Part shown: piece after piece, positions 1-7,587 of the stretch
Position numbering within the stretch: position 1 is the first letter of the stretch
Layout: the number at the start of each line of letters is the position of its first letter
Assembly (NCBI RefSeq): GCF_026239675.1
Contig: NZ_JAPIVQ010000001.1
Coordinates: 310,001-374,000, forward strand
Direction: 5' to 3'
Origin: Pedobacter sp. PLR
GTDB lineage: Bacteria; Bacteroidota; Bacteroidia; Sphingobacteriales; Sphingobacteriaceae
DNA length: 64,000 nt
Made by a program: the position numbers and the translations under genes
The notes under the pieces: generated by a model
What the model was told of the DNA's origin: nothing
The model's database searches: none
The model's input: only the letters and a program-made list of their open reading frames with translations

Positions 1-1
1 A

Positions 2-457
2 CCCGTTCCCAATGGGAAAAATCTCTTGTTCTTTCTGCAAAGAACACCTGACGCGAATACAGTCGTTTATGAGCTTAATTTCAAAGAAGACGGGCAACTT
101 GACCCGGAAGCACCTGTTAAGGGCTCCTGGATCAGATATGAAGAGCAGGGACGATTAAAACCGCTCACGAGCATAGAACAGAAGTTCGCTTATGGTGTAA
201 AATCAAAAGCATTGGGAAATGAGGTGTTTGAAATCCGGCTGGCGGCTTATCAGAAGATGCCGATGTACCTGATCAAATCTGAAAACGACCAGCAATATCA
301 CATCTACATTAAGGATGAAGGGCGTAACCATTTATTGAAACGGGTATTTGTAAAAGTTAAAGGGGGTTCATTCTGGTTTCCAAAAGTCGTTTACATTGAC
401 CTGATTACGACTAATTCTGAAACGGGAATAGAAATGCTTAAAAGAATTGCCCTTTAA
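2..457 (+). CDS. DUF4833 domain protein, 5' end cut by window
   Basis: The reading frame is open from base 2, ahead of the first TTG at 26, so the gene begins outside the window and only its C-terminal ~150 residues are seen. Family-like features are FFLQRTPDANTVVYELNF near the start, a SWIRYEEQG stretch, the AYGV segment and a basic C-terminal half. These resemble DUF4833, a family of about 140-180 residues common in Bacteroidota and usually exported. No catalytic residues are known to me and I infer no function. It ends 64 bp before the ECF sigma gene and is probably a separate unit. Confidence 0.6.
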   Translation, partial: PVPNGKNLLFFLQRTPDANTVVYELNFKEDGQLDPEAPVKGSWIRYEEQGRLKPLTSIEQKFAYGVKSKALGNEVFEIRLAAYQKMPMYLIKSENDQQYHIYIKDEGRNHLLKRVFVKVKGGSFWFPKVVYIDLITTNSETGIEMLKRIAL

Positions 458-498
458 AGATTTGGCTGTTATGACATAGCATAAGTGAAAGAAACTAA

Positions 499-506
499 TA
501 TATTTG
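499..506 (+). promoter_or_regulatory. Possible Bacteroidota -7 box for ECF sigma gene
   Basis: TATATTTG matches the TAnnTTTG -7 consensus exactly. No TTG-type -33 element lies at the expected ~20 bp upstream. It overlaps a possible TTG start at 504, which argues that translation begins at the GTG at 522. Confidence 0.35.
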
Positions 507-521
507 ACTAGAACTATACGT

Positions 522-1106
522 GTGAAGTTAACCGATCCCCTATCCCCAAACCTGGAACAATACGACGATGTCGCTTTTGAGCAATTGTTCAAAATGCATT
601 ATAAGGCACTGCACGCTTATGCTTTTGTCATGCTGAAAGACCATGATACCGCCGAAGAAATGGTTCAGGGGATGTTTATGAAATTCTGGGAAAAACGTGA
701 ATTGCTAAATATACAGTCCTCCGTAAAAGCGTACCTATATAAATGTATTTACCACGATTGCCTGAATTTCCTCAAACATGAAAAGATCAAATTCAAACAT
801 CAGGAATATACACAGCATAGCATCCCTCATCCATCTGAGCCTGCTTCTGCCAGAGTAGAAATGACTGAATTAAAAAATAACCTGAGTCTGGCGATGAATG
901 ATTTACCCGAGCAGTGTAGAACCATTTTTCAAATGAGCAGGTTTGAAGAACTCAGGTACCGGGAAATTGCAGATCAGTTAGGGCTGTCTGTTAAAACCGT
1001 AGAAAACCAAATGGGCAAAGCACTCCGGATATTGCGGTTAAAGCTATCCGATTTCCTTGCCCTGATTCTGTTAGGAATCATGTACTACAAAGATTTTTTT
1101 AATTAA
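522..1106 (+). CDS. ECF RNA polymerase sigma factor, FecI-like
   Basis: This is a sigma-70 family ECF factor of 194 residues from GTG 522. Region 2 is seen around AFEQLFKMHYKALHAYAFV and AEEMVQGMFMKFWEKRE. Region 4 is LPEQCRTIFQMSRFEELRYR followed by the helix-turn-helix IADQLGLSVKTVENQ. The hydrophobic tail after region 4 is common in Bacteroidota FecI-like proteins. A TTG at 504 would add six residues, but a -7 promoter box overlaps it. The FecR-like anti-sigma gene starts 4 bp after the stop and is surely co-transcribed. By family logic an outer-membrane signal passes through FecR to release this factor. The target is presumably this same operon. Confidence 0.88.
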   Translation: MKLTDPLSPNLEQYDDVAFEQLFKMHYKALHAYAFVMLKDHDTAEEMVQGMFMKFWEKRELLNIQSSVKAYLYKCIYHDCLNFLKHEKIKFKHQEYTQHSIPHPSEPASARVEMTELKNNLSLAMNDLPEQCRTIFQMSRFEELRYREIADQLGLSVKTVENQMGKALRILRLKLSDFLALILLGIMYYKDFFN

Positions 1107-1110
1107 CACC

Positions 1111-2109
1111 ATGGCAATGACTGATGAATTATTGATAAAGTTTCTATTGAAAGAAACCAGTGAGGAAGAAACCACTGCTATTGAAAAATGGCTGGCTGCC
1201 GATCCTGCAAATGTTTCTGCGTTTTTAGAATTGGAGAAAATTTGGGAAAGCAGTCAGTTGCTGGCGCCAAAAAGCCCGGTAAATGAAGAGCTGGCCTGGC
1301 TCAGCTTCAAAGAAAAACTGAATAAAAAAGAAAAGGTTGGCCTGCTGCAACACAAAAGCGCGGTACCGGATCAAAACGTAGTATCACTCCAAAGAAAGTA
1401 TACCTGGATAAATGTAGCCGCCGTATTTATTCTGGCTCTTGGCGCATGGGTATTTTACAAGGTATTGACACCAGCGCAATATATGGATCTGGCCGCAAAC
1501 CAGGAAGTCATCACCCAAAAACTACCTGATGGATCAGAGCTGACTTTAAACAAGAAATCTGCCCTCAGTTATGCTTCTGACTTTAAAACAGACCGCAGCG
1601 TTCGTCTGGATTCAGGTGAAGTATTCTTTAATGTGGCTCCGGATAAAAGCCATCCTTTTATCATAGAGGTAGATCAGGTATCGGTGAAAGTGGTTGGAAC
1701 TTCCTTTAATGTTAAACACAAGAACCAGCAAACGGAGGTCATCGTAGAGACCGGGATTGTGAAAGTCAGCCTGAAAGGCGAGACTATAAATCTTGTGGCC
1801 GGAGAGCGGGTTCTCATCAACTCTTCCTCAGAAAAACTACTGAAAGAACGAAATCAGGACCAGCTTTACAACTATTACAGAACCCGGACTTTCGTACTGA
1901 AAAACACCCCGTTATGGAAGTTCAGCGAAGTATTAAATCAAGCTTATGATGTTAAAATCACGGTAGATCCTGCCATTAAAAACCTGACTTTAAGCACCAC
2001 ACTGAAACTCAATGAGACTTTAGATTACAACCTCGGGATTATTTGTCAGACTTTAAATTTAACCTATAGCAGTAAAGGCAAAGAAATCCTGCTGACGAAC
2101 AAAAAGTAA
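1111..2109 (+). CDS. FecR-family anti-sigma factor
   Basis: A 332-residue inner-membrane anti-sigma regulator. A cytoplasmic N-terminal part of about 98 residues would bind the sigma factor. One membrane helix follows at about 99-118 (VAAVFILALGAWVFYKVL). Then come a periplasmic FecR domain (about 125-220, with LPDGSELTLNKKS and GTSFNVKHKNQQTEVIVETG) and a C-terminal DUF4974-type domain (about 265-330). It starts 4 bp after the sigma gene. Its TAA stop shares bases with the next ATG (TAATG), a translational-coupling arrangement. In the usual system the periplasmic part contacts the signalling domain of a TonB receptor. Here the likely partner is the STN protein encoded next. Confidence 0.9.
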   Translation: MAMTDELLIKFLLKETSEEETTAIEKWLAADPANVSAFLELEKIWESSQLLAPKSPVNEELAWLSFKEKLNKKEKVGLLQHKSAVPDQNVVSLQRKYTWINVAAVFILALGAWVFYKVLTPAQYMDLAANQEVITQKLPDGSELTLNKKSALSYASDFKTDRSVRLDSGEVFFNVAPDKSHPFIIEVDQVSVKVVGTSFNVKHKNQQTEVIVETGIVKVSLKGETINLVAGERVLINSSSEKLLKERNQDQLYNYYRTRTFVLKNTPLWKFSEVLNQAYDVKITVDPAIKNLTLSTTLKLNETLDYNLGIICQTLNLTYSSKGKEILLTNKK

Positions 2110-3905
2110 TGAAGACCAATCTATCCGTAATTTTTTTATTCTTTTTCAGTGTTGCTTCAGCACAGCAAGCTCAGACAACGGGCAGCGCTCAGCGGAATCT
2201 TTCCAGACTCCTGAGTTTTACGGCGAAACAGGAACCTGTCAGTCAGGTGCTCGACAAGATGAGTAAAGCAGGAGATTTTTATTTTGCTTACAATGGCGCC
2301 TTATTTAACCAGGATAGCCTGGTCAATATGAACATCAGAAATGTACCTGTCCGGACGGTTTTAGACCAGATGTTTCAGGGAAAAGTAGATTATAAAGAAA
2401 GTGAAAATTACATCATCCTACGTTATGCGGTTAACCACCTGACCATTGAACCGGAAACCATCACTACTGCCGACAACCTTTACCTGATTAGCGGTTATGT
2501 AGTTGATACGCAAACGGGCCGAAAGGTGAAACAGGCCAGTGTTTATGAGAAAAGATTGCTTCAATCTACTTTGACAGACGACAATGGTTATTTCAGGTTG
2601 CGTTTCAAAGGGGAACATAAAGAGGTGATTTTGACTGCCAGTAAGGAGACCTACCGGGATACTGCTCTGGTTTTCTTAGCAGATATCACCATCAAACCGG
2701 AATCTTATGATGATCCTGATAAAGAAAACGGGGCTATATTTTCAAATGCGATTGAAGAGTTGGGTATTAGCAGGTTTTTCATTTCTTCGGCACAAAGAAT
2801 TCAAAACCTGAATATCCCGAACTTTTTTGCGAATACGCCTTTCCAGGCATCCCTCACTCCGGGCTTAAGTTCTCATGGAATGATGAGTTCCAGAGTTGTC
2901 AATAAATTCTCTTTAAATGTCATTGGCGGTTATACTGCCGGTGTGGAGGGTTTCGAAATGGCGGGCTTGTTCAACCTCAATAAAGGAGACGTAAAAGCCC
3001 TACAGGCGGCTGGTGCTTTCAATGTAGCTGGTGGTTCTGTAACCGGCTTTCAAATCGCCGGACTACACAATGATGTGCGGGGGAATACCAGGGGTTTTCA
3101 GGCGGCCGGCGCATTAAACGTAGTGAAAGGCAATGTGGAAGCCTTTCAGATTGCAGGGATTACCAATCTGGTAAAGGGCGATATGAAAGGTTTTCAGGCA
3201 GCAGGTGCGCTCAATGTGAACAGTCGCGGGAAAAACGGCTTCCAGATTGCAGGATTGGGAAACATCAATTCCAGAAACTCCAGAGGGATAGAAATTGCCG
3301 GATTGGGAAACATTACTTCAGGAACATCTTCGAGCCTGCAGATCGCCGGTTTATTCAATTATGCAAAGAAGAATACCGGTTTTCAGCTTGCTCTCCTAAA
3401 CTTTTCAGATTCCTCTACAGGAACCAGTCTGGGCTTGATCAATCTGGTGCAGGATGGTTATCATAAGATCAGTATTTCTACCAATGAGTTGGTGCAGACA
3501 AATGTGGCTTTAAAAACAGGAAATGCCAATCTATACAATATCCTTTTTGCCGGAAAAAGCTATTCGGACACGGCAAAAATAGCCACTCTTGGTCTTGGTT
3601 TTGGCCATGATGTTATCTTCAGCAAGCACCTCTCCCTTGCTCCTGAGCTCAGCTTCCAATACCTCTATCTGGGAAACTGGAAATATTCCAACATCTTAAC
3701 TAAGTTCCAGCTGAATTTGCAGATACAGTTATTTAAAGGTTTTACGCTGTTTGGCGGGCCTTCTTACGCTTATTATAACAGCGATGCACCCGCTGGTGCA
3801 AGCGCTAAGAATTACAAGCAAGATGTTGTGCCTGCTAAACACCATAGTTTTAGTGGCAATAATAAAGGTTGGTATGGATGGAATGCAGGGATAACTCTAT
3901 TCTAA
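2109..3905 (+). CDS. STN-domain outer-membrane protein with LA_2272-type 16-residue repeats
   Basis: 598 residues. A signal peptide ends near Ala-18. It is followed by an STN (secretin/TonB short N-terminal) domain at about 34-105 and a carboxypeptidase-regulatory-like beta domain at about 127-195 (YLISGYVVDTQTGRKVKQAS). Roughly nine 16-residue repeats of the form Q-I/A-A-G-x-x-N-x(8-9)-F run from about 280 to 430, alternating QIAGL.N and QAAGA.NV. The C-terminal ~110 residues look like outer-membrane beta strands. The repeats match what I know as LA_2272-family surface repeats. There is no TonB plug or 22-strand barrel. Coupled to fecR by TAATG, it takes the place normally held by the FecA/SusC receptor. 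Its ligand is unknown. Confidence 0.75.
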   Translation: MKTNLSVIFLFFFSVASAQQAQTTGSAQRNLSRLLSFTAKQEPVSQVLDKMSKAGDFYFAYNGALFNQDSLVNMNIRNVPVRTVLDQMFQGKVDYKESENYIILRYAVNHLTIEPETITTADNLYLISGYVVDTQTGRKVKQASVYEKRLLQSTLTDDNGYFRLRFKGEHKEVILTASKETYRDTALVFLADITIKPESYDDPDKENGAIFSNAIEELGISRFFISSAQRIQNLNIPNFFANTPFQASLTPGLSSHGMMSSRVVNKFSLNVIGGYTAGVEGFEMAGLFNLNKGDVKALQAAGAFNVAGGSVTGFQIAGLHNDVRGNTRGFQAAGALNVVKGNVEAFQIAGITNLVKGDMKGFQAAGALNVNSRGKNGFQIAGLGNINSRNSRGIEIAGLGNITSGTSSSLQIAGLFNYAKKNTGFQLALLNFSDSSTGTSLGLINLVQDGYHKISISTNELVQTNVALKTGNANLYNILFAGKSYSDTAKIATLGLGFGHDVIFSKHLSLAPELSFQYLYLGNWKYSNILTKFQLNLQIQLFKGFTLFGGPSYAYYNSDAPAGASAKNYKQDVVPAKHHSFSGNNKGWYGWNAGITLF

Positions 3906-3921
3906 GGAGCTTTTTAAGGTT

Positions 3922-4605
3922 TTAGATTAGCAAATCCATCAGGTCTTTCATGCCTTCAACTGCTGTCTTTTGAATTTTAATCACCTGATGGCTGTTTTTT
4001 ACTTTTGGAATGACAGGGTCGATGATGTAGGTCGGACTAAGTGCAGGAACGAAATCAATCAGCCCTGCTGCCGGATAAACCGCCAGGGAGCTACCTACAA
4101 GCACGAATACTTCTGCGCTGCTGCAAATGAATGCTGCTTCTTCAATCATAGGCACTGGTTCTCCAAACCAAACCACATGTGCACGAAGTTGTGTTCCCAG
4201 TTCACAAAGATCACCCATTTTCAATTCCCAACCGTCGATTGGATAGGTTAAATCAGGGTTTATATCCGACTGTGAACGGGTGATCAGGCCATGTAAATGG
4301 GTTACCCTGGTAGAACCTGCTCTTTCATGTAAATCGTCCACATTTTGAGTGATGATGTGTACGTCGTAATCTGCCTCTAATGCCGCCAGTGCTTTATGGG
4401 CTTCATTAGGTTGTGCCGCCAGCACCTGTTTTCGGCGCTGGTTATAAAAGTCCTGAACCACTTCGGGGTTTTTGCGCCATGCTTCAGGCGTAGCCACATC
4501 ATAAATATTGAATCCTTCCCATAGCCCATCCGTATCCCGGAAGGTTTTCAATCCGCTTTCTGCACTGATTCCGGCGCCGGTAAATACCACTAGTTTCTTT
4601 TTCAT
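3922..4605 (-). CDS. SIR2-family NAD-dependent protein deacylase (class III-like)
   Basis: A 227-residue sirtuin that would remove acyl groups from lysines using NAD. It shows GAGISAESG at 10-18, TFRDTDGLW, TQNVDDLHERAG at 86-97 and HLHG with catalytic His-105. Tyr-54 and Arg-57 form the Y-x-x-R pair known from class III sirtuins (SIRT5/CobB), which read acidic acyl groups such as succinyl. The usual four zinc-binding cysteines after HLHG are absent; only two isolated Cys occur later in the chain. The gene converges on the STN-protein gene with 16 bp between stops, and it is a single-gene unit with its own upstream -7 box. Confidence 0.88.
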   Translation of the reverse strand: MKKKLVVFTGAGISAESGLKTFRDTDGLWEGFNIYDVATPEAWRKNPEVVQDFYNQRRKQVLAAQPNEAHKALAALEADYDVHIITQNVDDLHERAGSTRVTHLHGLITRSQSDINPDLTYPIDGWELKMGDLCELGTQLRAHVVWFGEPVPMIEEAAFICSSAEVFVLVGSSLAVYPAAGLIDFVPALSPTYIIDPVIPKVKNSHQVIKIQKTAVEGMKDLMDLLI

Positions 4606-4648
4606 GGGGAGGTCGATTGAGGTATGCTATGCTACAAACAGCTTGAAT

Positions 4649-4656
4649 CAAAGATA
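4649..4656 (-). promoter_or_regulatory. Possible -7 box for sir2
   Basis: On the minus strand this reads TATCTTTG, an exact TAnnTTTG match, 43 bp before the sir2 ATG. No good -33 TTTG is visible about 20 bp further upstream, so this is supportive only. Confidence 0.4.
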
Positions 4657-4741
4657 ACTAAAATACCGTGCATGAACCAGGAGGCGGAGATTCCGGCCTC
4701 CCAAAATGGCATCAGCATCTGGTTACATCAGCTGGTTAACG

Positions 4742-4790
4742 AAAAAATCCCGGGAGGTTGAAGAGTTTCCTCTGCAACAATCCCGGGATT
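4742..4790 (-). terminator. Intrinsic terminator of the cobalamin operon
   Basis: AATCCCGGGA (4746-4755) pairs with TCCCGGGATT (4781-4790). Inner arms GTTG and AGAG pair with CAAC and CTCT around a TTTC loop. Read on the minus strand the hairpin is followed by six T. It lies 22 bp after the last gene of the operon, which fits transcription end. Confidence 0.85.
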
Positions 4791-4811
4791 GCTTATGATT
4801 TTGCTTACTAT

Positions 4812-5393
4812 TTATACTGTTTTAGCTAAACTTAAAGCTGGGTATTTAACTTTCAGGGCTTCAAATGCGCCGAACATTACTGCTCCATAGGCTACTGTGC
4901 CATAAAGGAAGTTTAATTCGAAAGGAATTGCATTGATTAAGCATTGTCCGTAACCAGCTAATGTAGCAGGGTAAATGCTTGGTGCATACATTGGGCCGAT
5001 ATCACTCAGGATCCAGTGTAAGAATACACCAATGAAAGAAGAGGCCATAAAAGTACCTACATTCACTTTTTTCATCATCAGTTTACCAACTGCCACCATC
5101 GCGATAATCGCAATGTATGTCCAGTACCATCCCGCATAGAAGAAGCCGTATCCTGACATTTTTGCAATAAAAATATCGCTCAGCACCAATACTAACATCG
5201 GGAAAGCAAATGCTTTAACATTGTTATTGAAATATGCGCCGCCAAATAAGGCAATAGCTCCTACAGCTGAGAAATTAGCCAGCTCTTTAAAGTCGCCGGA
5301 TAAAGGGGCTGCAATACGGATAATGCTTACAAAGATGATAATCATTAACAGGATTATCGAACGCGGGTTGAATTTAGATTCAGACATATTCAT
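4812..5393 (-). CDS. DUF6580-family membrane protein, putative S-component-like transporter
   Basis: 193 residues with five or six membrane helices (for example SIILLMIIIFVSIIRIAA, FAFPMLVLVLSDIFIA, WTYIAIIAMVAVGKLM and SSFIGVFLHWILSDI). The FSAVGAIALFGGAYF segment and the conserved Asp in LVLVLSDI are as in DUF6580, a Bacteroidota family described as putative transport proteins. Its size and topology resemble ECF-transporter substrate-binding S components. It is the last gene under the cobalamin riboswitch, and no btuC, btuD or btuF homologue is present. I infer an inner-membrane role in cobalamin or corrinoid uptake, not shown by sequence alone. An alternative ATG lies two codons in (5387). 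Confidence 0.65.
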   Translation of the reverse strand: MNMSESKFNPRSIILLMIIIFVSIIRIAAPLSGDFKELANFSAVGAIALFGGAYFNNNVKAFAFPMLVLVLSDIFIAKMSGYGFFYAGWYWTYIAIIAMVAVGKLMMKKVNVGTFMASSFIGVFLHWILSDIGPMYAPSIYPATLAGYGQCLINAIPFELNFLYGTVAYGAVMFGAFEALKVKYPALSLAKTV

Positions 5394-5456
5394 TTATATA
5401 TTATAAAACAAAGTTATATTTTTTCCACGGCATAAAAAAGCCCTTGATGACAAGGT

Positions 5457-6563
5457 TTAATGGAAAGCAAACATCGAAGGGAAATGATAACCAGTAAATG
5501 GAACTGTTTTCTTCAATGCTCCTGTTTTTGCATCATAAATATTCAGGTTGTTAGTGGCAGAACCTGCTCCCCATCCTTCTACAAAGGTAGTCGTAACAAT
5601 CTGATCCGCTTCTGCATAGTAACCAAGGTTCTTTTTATAGAAAACCTGTTTATCAGCAACTGTAATGAAAGGCTTGTCTAAAGAAGATTTATCACCGGAA
5701 ATATATTTATAAATTTCCTTACCTCCACCCCATCCACCAGGGAGTTTGATCATGAATACCGCGTTTTCTTTAGTAGAGGCAATGATTGGCGAAGAAAACC
5801 AGGCATTATAAGTAGTATAAGTGCTAAATGGCAATTCTATCGTTTCTGTTTCTAAAGTTACCGGATCTGATTTATACAGGTTTTTTCCACCTGTGAACCA
5901 TACTTTACCATCTGGTGTTTTTACAAAACCCATGGTTACGCCAGCGATTTTCTTTTGAACAGACAGGTCGGAAACATTATAAATTACCGCACCTTCTGTT
6001 TGAGAAAGCGTATAGATATATTTATCTGTTTTCAACATATCGCCCATTTGTCCTTTAGAACCCAGCAATTTAGCAGAAGGCTTGAAGGTCTTTAGATTCA
6101 CTAAATAAACGCCATCACTGCTGCTCAAAAGGCCATTGTTTTCGTCTATGCCGACAAATGCACGCCAGTCATACTCCGAAGATCCAGGGATTCTGCCTAC
6201 TTCTTTCATCGTCTTTGCATCCGCTACTACAACTGGTCCTCTAACCTTACTGATGACATATAAATTCTTATTGAAAACCGTACCATATTGTACCGTTGAG
6301 CTTGCCGGCTCAAATCCTTTTCCAACATTCTCTTTTTGGAAAACACTATCTTTCAGCGTTCCACTAGCCGCATCATAAAATGATACTGACCCGGTTCCAT
6401 GACCAAACCATCCTTCATTGATAATAAAAAAGCCATTTTCATATTTTCCTGCAACTTCTGTTGGGTCTACGCCAATAACTTCAGGGGTATCTTTCTTACA
6501 TGAGATTAGTGCAGCCGATAATACAGCTGCTACTGCTAATCCTTTAAAACTTGTGATCTTCAT
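5457..6563 (-). CDS. DUF5074/YncE-type beta-propeller lipoprotein, BtuG-like
   Basis: 368 residues. A lipoprotein signal ends at the lipobox ALIS-C (Cys-22, then KKD). The rest is a repeat beta-propeller. The first blade carries GFFIINEGWFGHGTGSVSFYD, the G-x-[YF]-x-[LVI]-NEG signature also found in its two paralogues in this operon. In Bacteroides, BtuG propeller lipoproteins sit on BtuB and capture B12 at the cell surface, and the riboswitch context here suggests the same role. It is preceded by a 118-bp gap with a long hairpin (6625-6669), so its level may differ from the upstream genes. The specific ligand is inferred. Confidence 0.72.
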   Translation of the reverse strand: MKITSFKGLAVAAVLSAALISCKKDTPEVIGVDPTEVAGKYENGFFIINEGWFGHGTGSVSFYDAASGTLKDSVFQKENVGKGFEPASSTVQYGTVFNKNLYVISKVRGPVVVADAKTMKEVGRIPGSSEYDWRAFVGIDENNGLLSSSDGVYLVNLKTFKPSAKLLGSKGQMGDMLKTDKYIYTLSQTEGAVIYNVSDLSVQKKIAGVTMGFVKTPDGKVWFTGGKNLYKSDPVTLETETIELPFSTYTTYNAWFSSPIIASTKENAVFMIKLPGGWGGGKEIYKYISGDKSSLDKPFITVADKQVFYKKNLGYYAEADQIVTTTFVEGWGAGSATNNLNIYDAKTGALKKTVPFTGYHFPSMFAFH

Positions 6564-6624
6564 TTAGTTGGTTGAATTGTATTTGTATATTAGTTGGTAT
6601 TGTTGACTTTGTTAATTGCATATT

Positions 6625-6669
6625 AATCCGTTTTACCGAACACTTTTTTGTTGTTCCATAAAACGGATT
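6625..6669 (-). other. Intercistronic long hairpin in cobalamin operon
   Basis: AATCCGTTTTA (6625-6635) and TAAAACGGATT (6659-6669) are perfect 11-bp arms. An inner stem pairs GAACA with TGTTC. No T-run follows on the minus strand, so it is more likely an mRNA-stability or partial-attenuation element than a full terminator. It separates the 290-residue lipoprotein gene from the third propeller gene. Confidence 0.55.
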
Positions 6670-6681
6670 GCTCATTTGGGT

Positions 6682-7554
6682 TTAAGGTGCTACTTTGATC
6701 AGACTGATGTCTTCTACGCCGACAACCTCTGTAGATAGTTCTCCCAACCATCCCATATTTGCCTGTACACCTGTTTGGATTTTAATGAAGTTGATTCCTT
6801 TCAAAACCACTTTCTTTCCGGCTTGATCTACCGCATTTGCGATGTCAACTTTATCACCACCGAATGTATTATCGGCATAACCCCAGGCGAATGGTACGCT
6901 GGTGATCATGGTAGGAACTGTCATGTTTATATTTGTAGAAGGCAATTTAGAGCCCTTTAACGTATATTCTGTGATCAGTTTTCCGTCCTTATCTTTCATG
7001 ACAGGGAAATAGGCTTGTCTATGAAAAGTGTTCGTTTCGACAACACCAGTCAGGCCATCGCTATCTTTCCATGGTACCGGATCAGCATCGGCTGCCGGCT
7101 TGGTATAGGTCACAGCATAACCGCGCTTATAGGAAGGCTTACTGAATTCGCTACCTGCAACTTCATACCAGGTATCATCTGCCAATCCATTTCCATTGGT
7201 ATCCTGCATCACCCATACGATGCCCGGTTCTGCAAATTCAGGTAGTGGGTTTCCGTAAATAATGATATCGTCTTTATCGGCCTGGTTGATCACCATGTGG
7301 TCGAAACCGAGCACAATTGATCCGCCCCATGCGCCAAGACTAACCAGTCCTTTTTTCCCAATGACCGAATTTGCCCCTTCTATACTCCCAAGACTCTCAT
7401 TGATAAATTGTCCGGGAGCCGGTAGGTATTCGATTAATTTAGAGACAAAGCTAGTGCCCACAATCGGTATTGGTTCTGGTGCTGGATCTGAGTCTTTAGA
7501 ACAGGAAGCCAGGGTGGCAATGCCTATAAAAGCCAGGTAGTACTTAATTTTCAT
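6682..7554 (-). CDS. Cell-surface lipoprotein of the cobalamin operon
   Basis: 290 residues. The lipobox TLAS-C (Cys-18) is followed by SKDSDPAPEP, an acidic stretch resembling the surface-export signal of Bacteroidota lipoproteins. The mature part has SLGAWGGSIVLGFDHMV, a calcium-loop-like DTNGNGLADDTWYEVAG and a C-terminal beta-rich region. It resembles the uncharacterised cell surface proteins encoded beside B12-uptake genes in Bacteroides. It is not a propeller and shares no NEG motif with its neighbours. It could be an accessory corrinoid-binding protein in the sense of BtuH, but I cannot establish that homology by eye. Spacing to the upstream gene is 33 bp. Confidence 0.6.
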   Translation of the reverse strand: MKIKYYLAFIGIATLASCSKDSDPAPEPIPIVGTSFVSKLIEYLPAPGQFINESLGSIEGANSVIGKKGLVSLGAWGGSIVLGFDHMVINQADKDDIIIYGNPLPEFAEPGIVWVMQDTNGNGLADDTWYEVAGSEFSKPSYKRGYAVTYTKPAADADPVPWKDSDGLTGVVETNTFHRQAYFPVMKDKDGKLITEYTLKGSKLPSTNINMTVPTMITSVPFAWGYADNTFGGDKVDIANAVDQAGKKVVLKGINFIKIQTGVQANMGWLGELSTEVVGVEDISLIKVAP

Positions 7555-7587
7555 TATATGATGATTTTAGATATGATTTAAAGGGTT

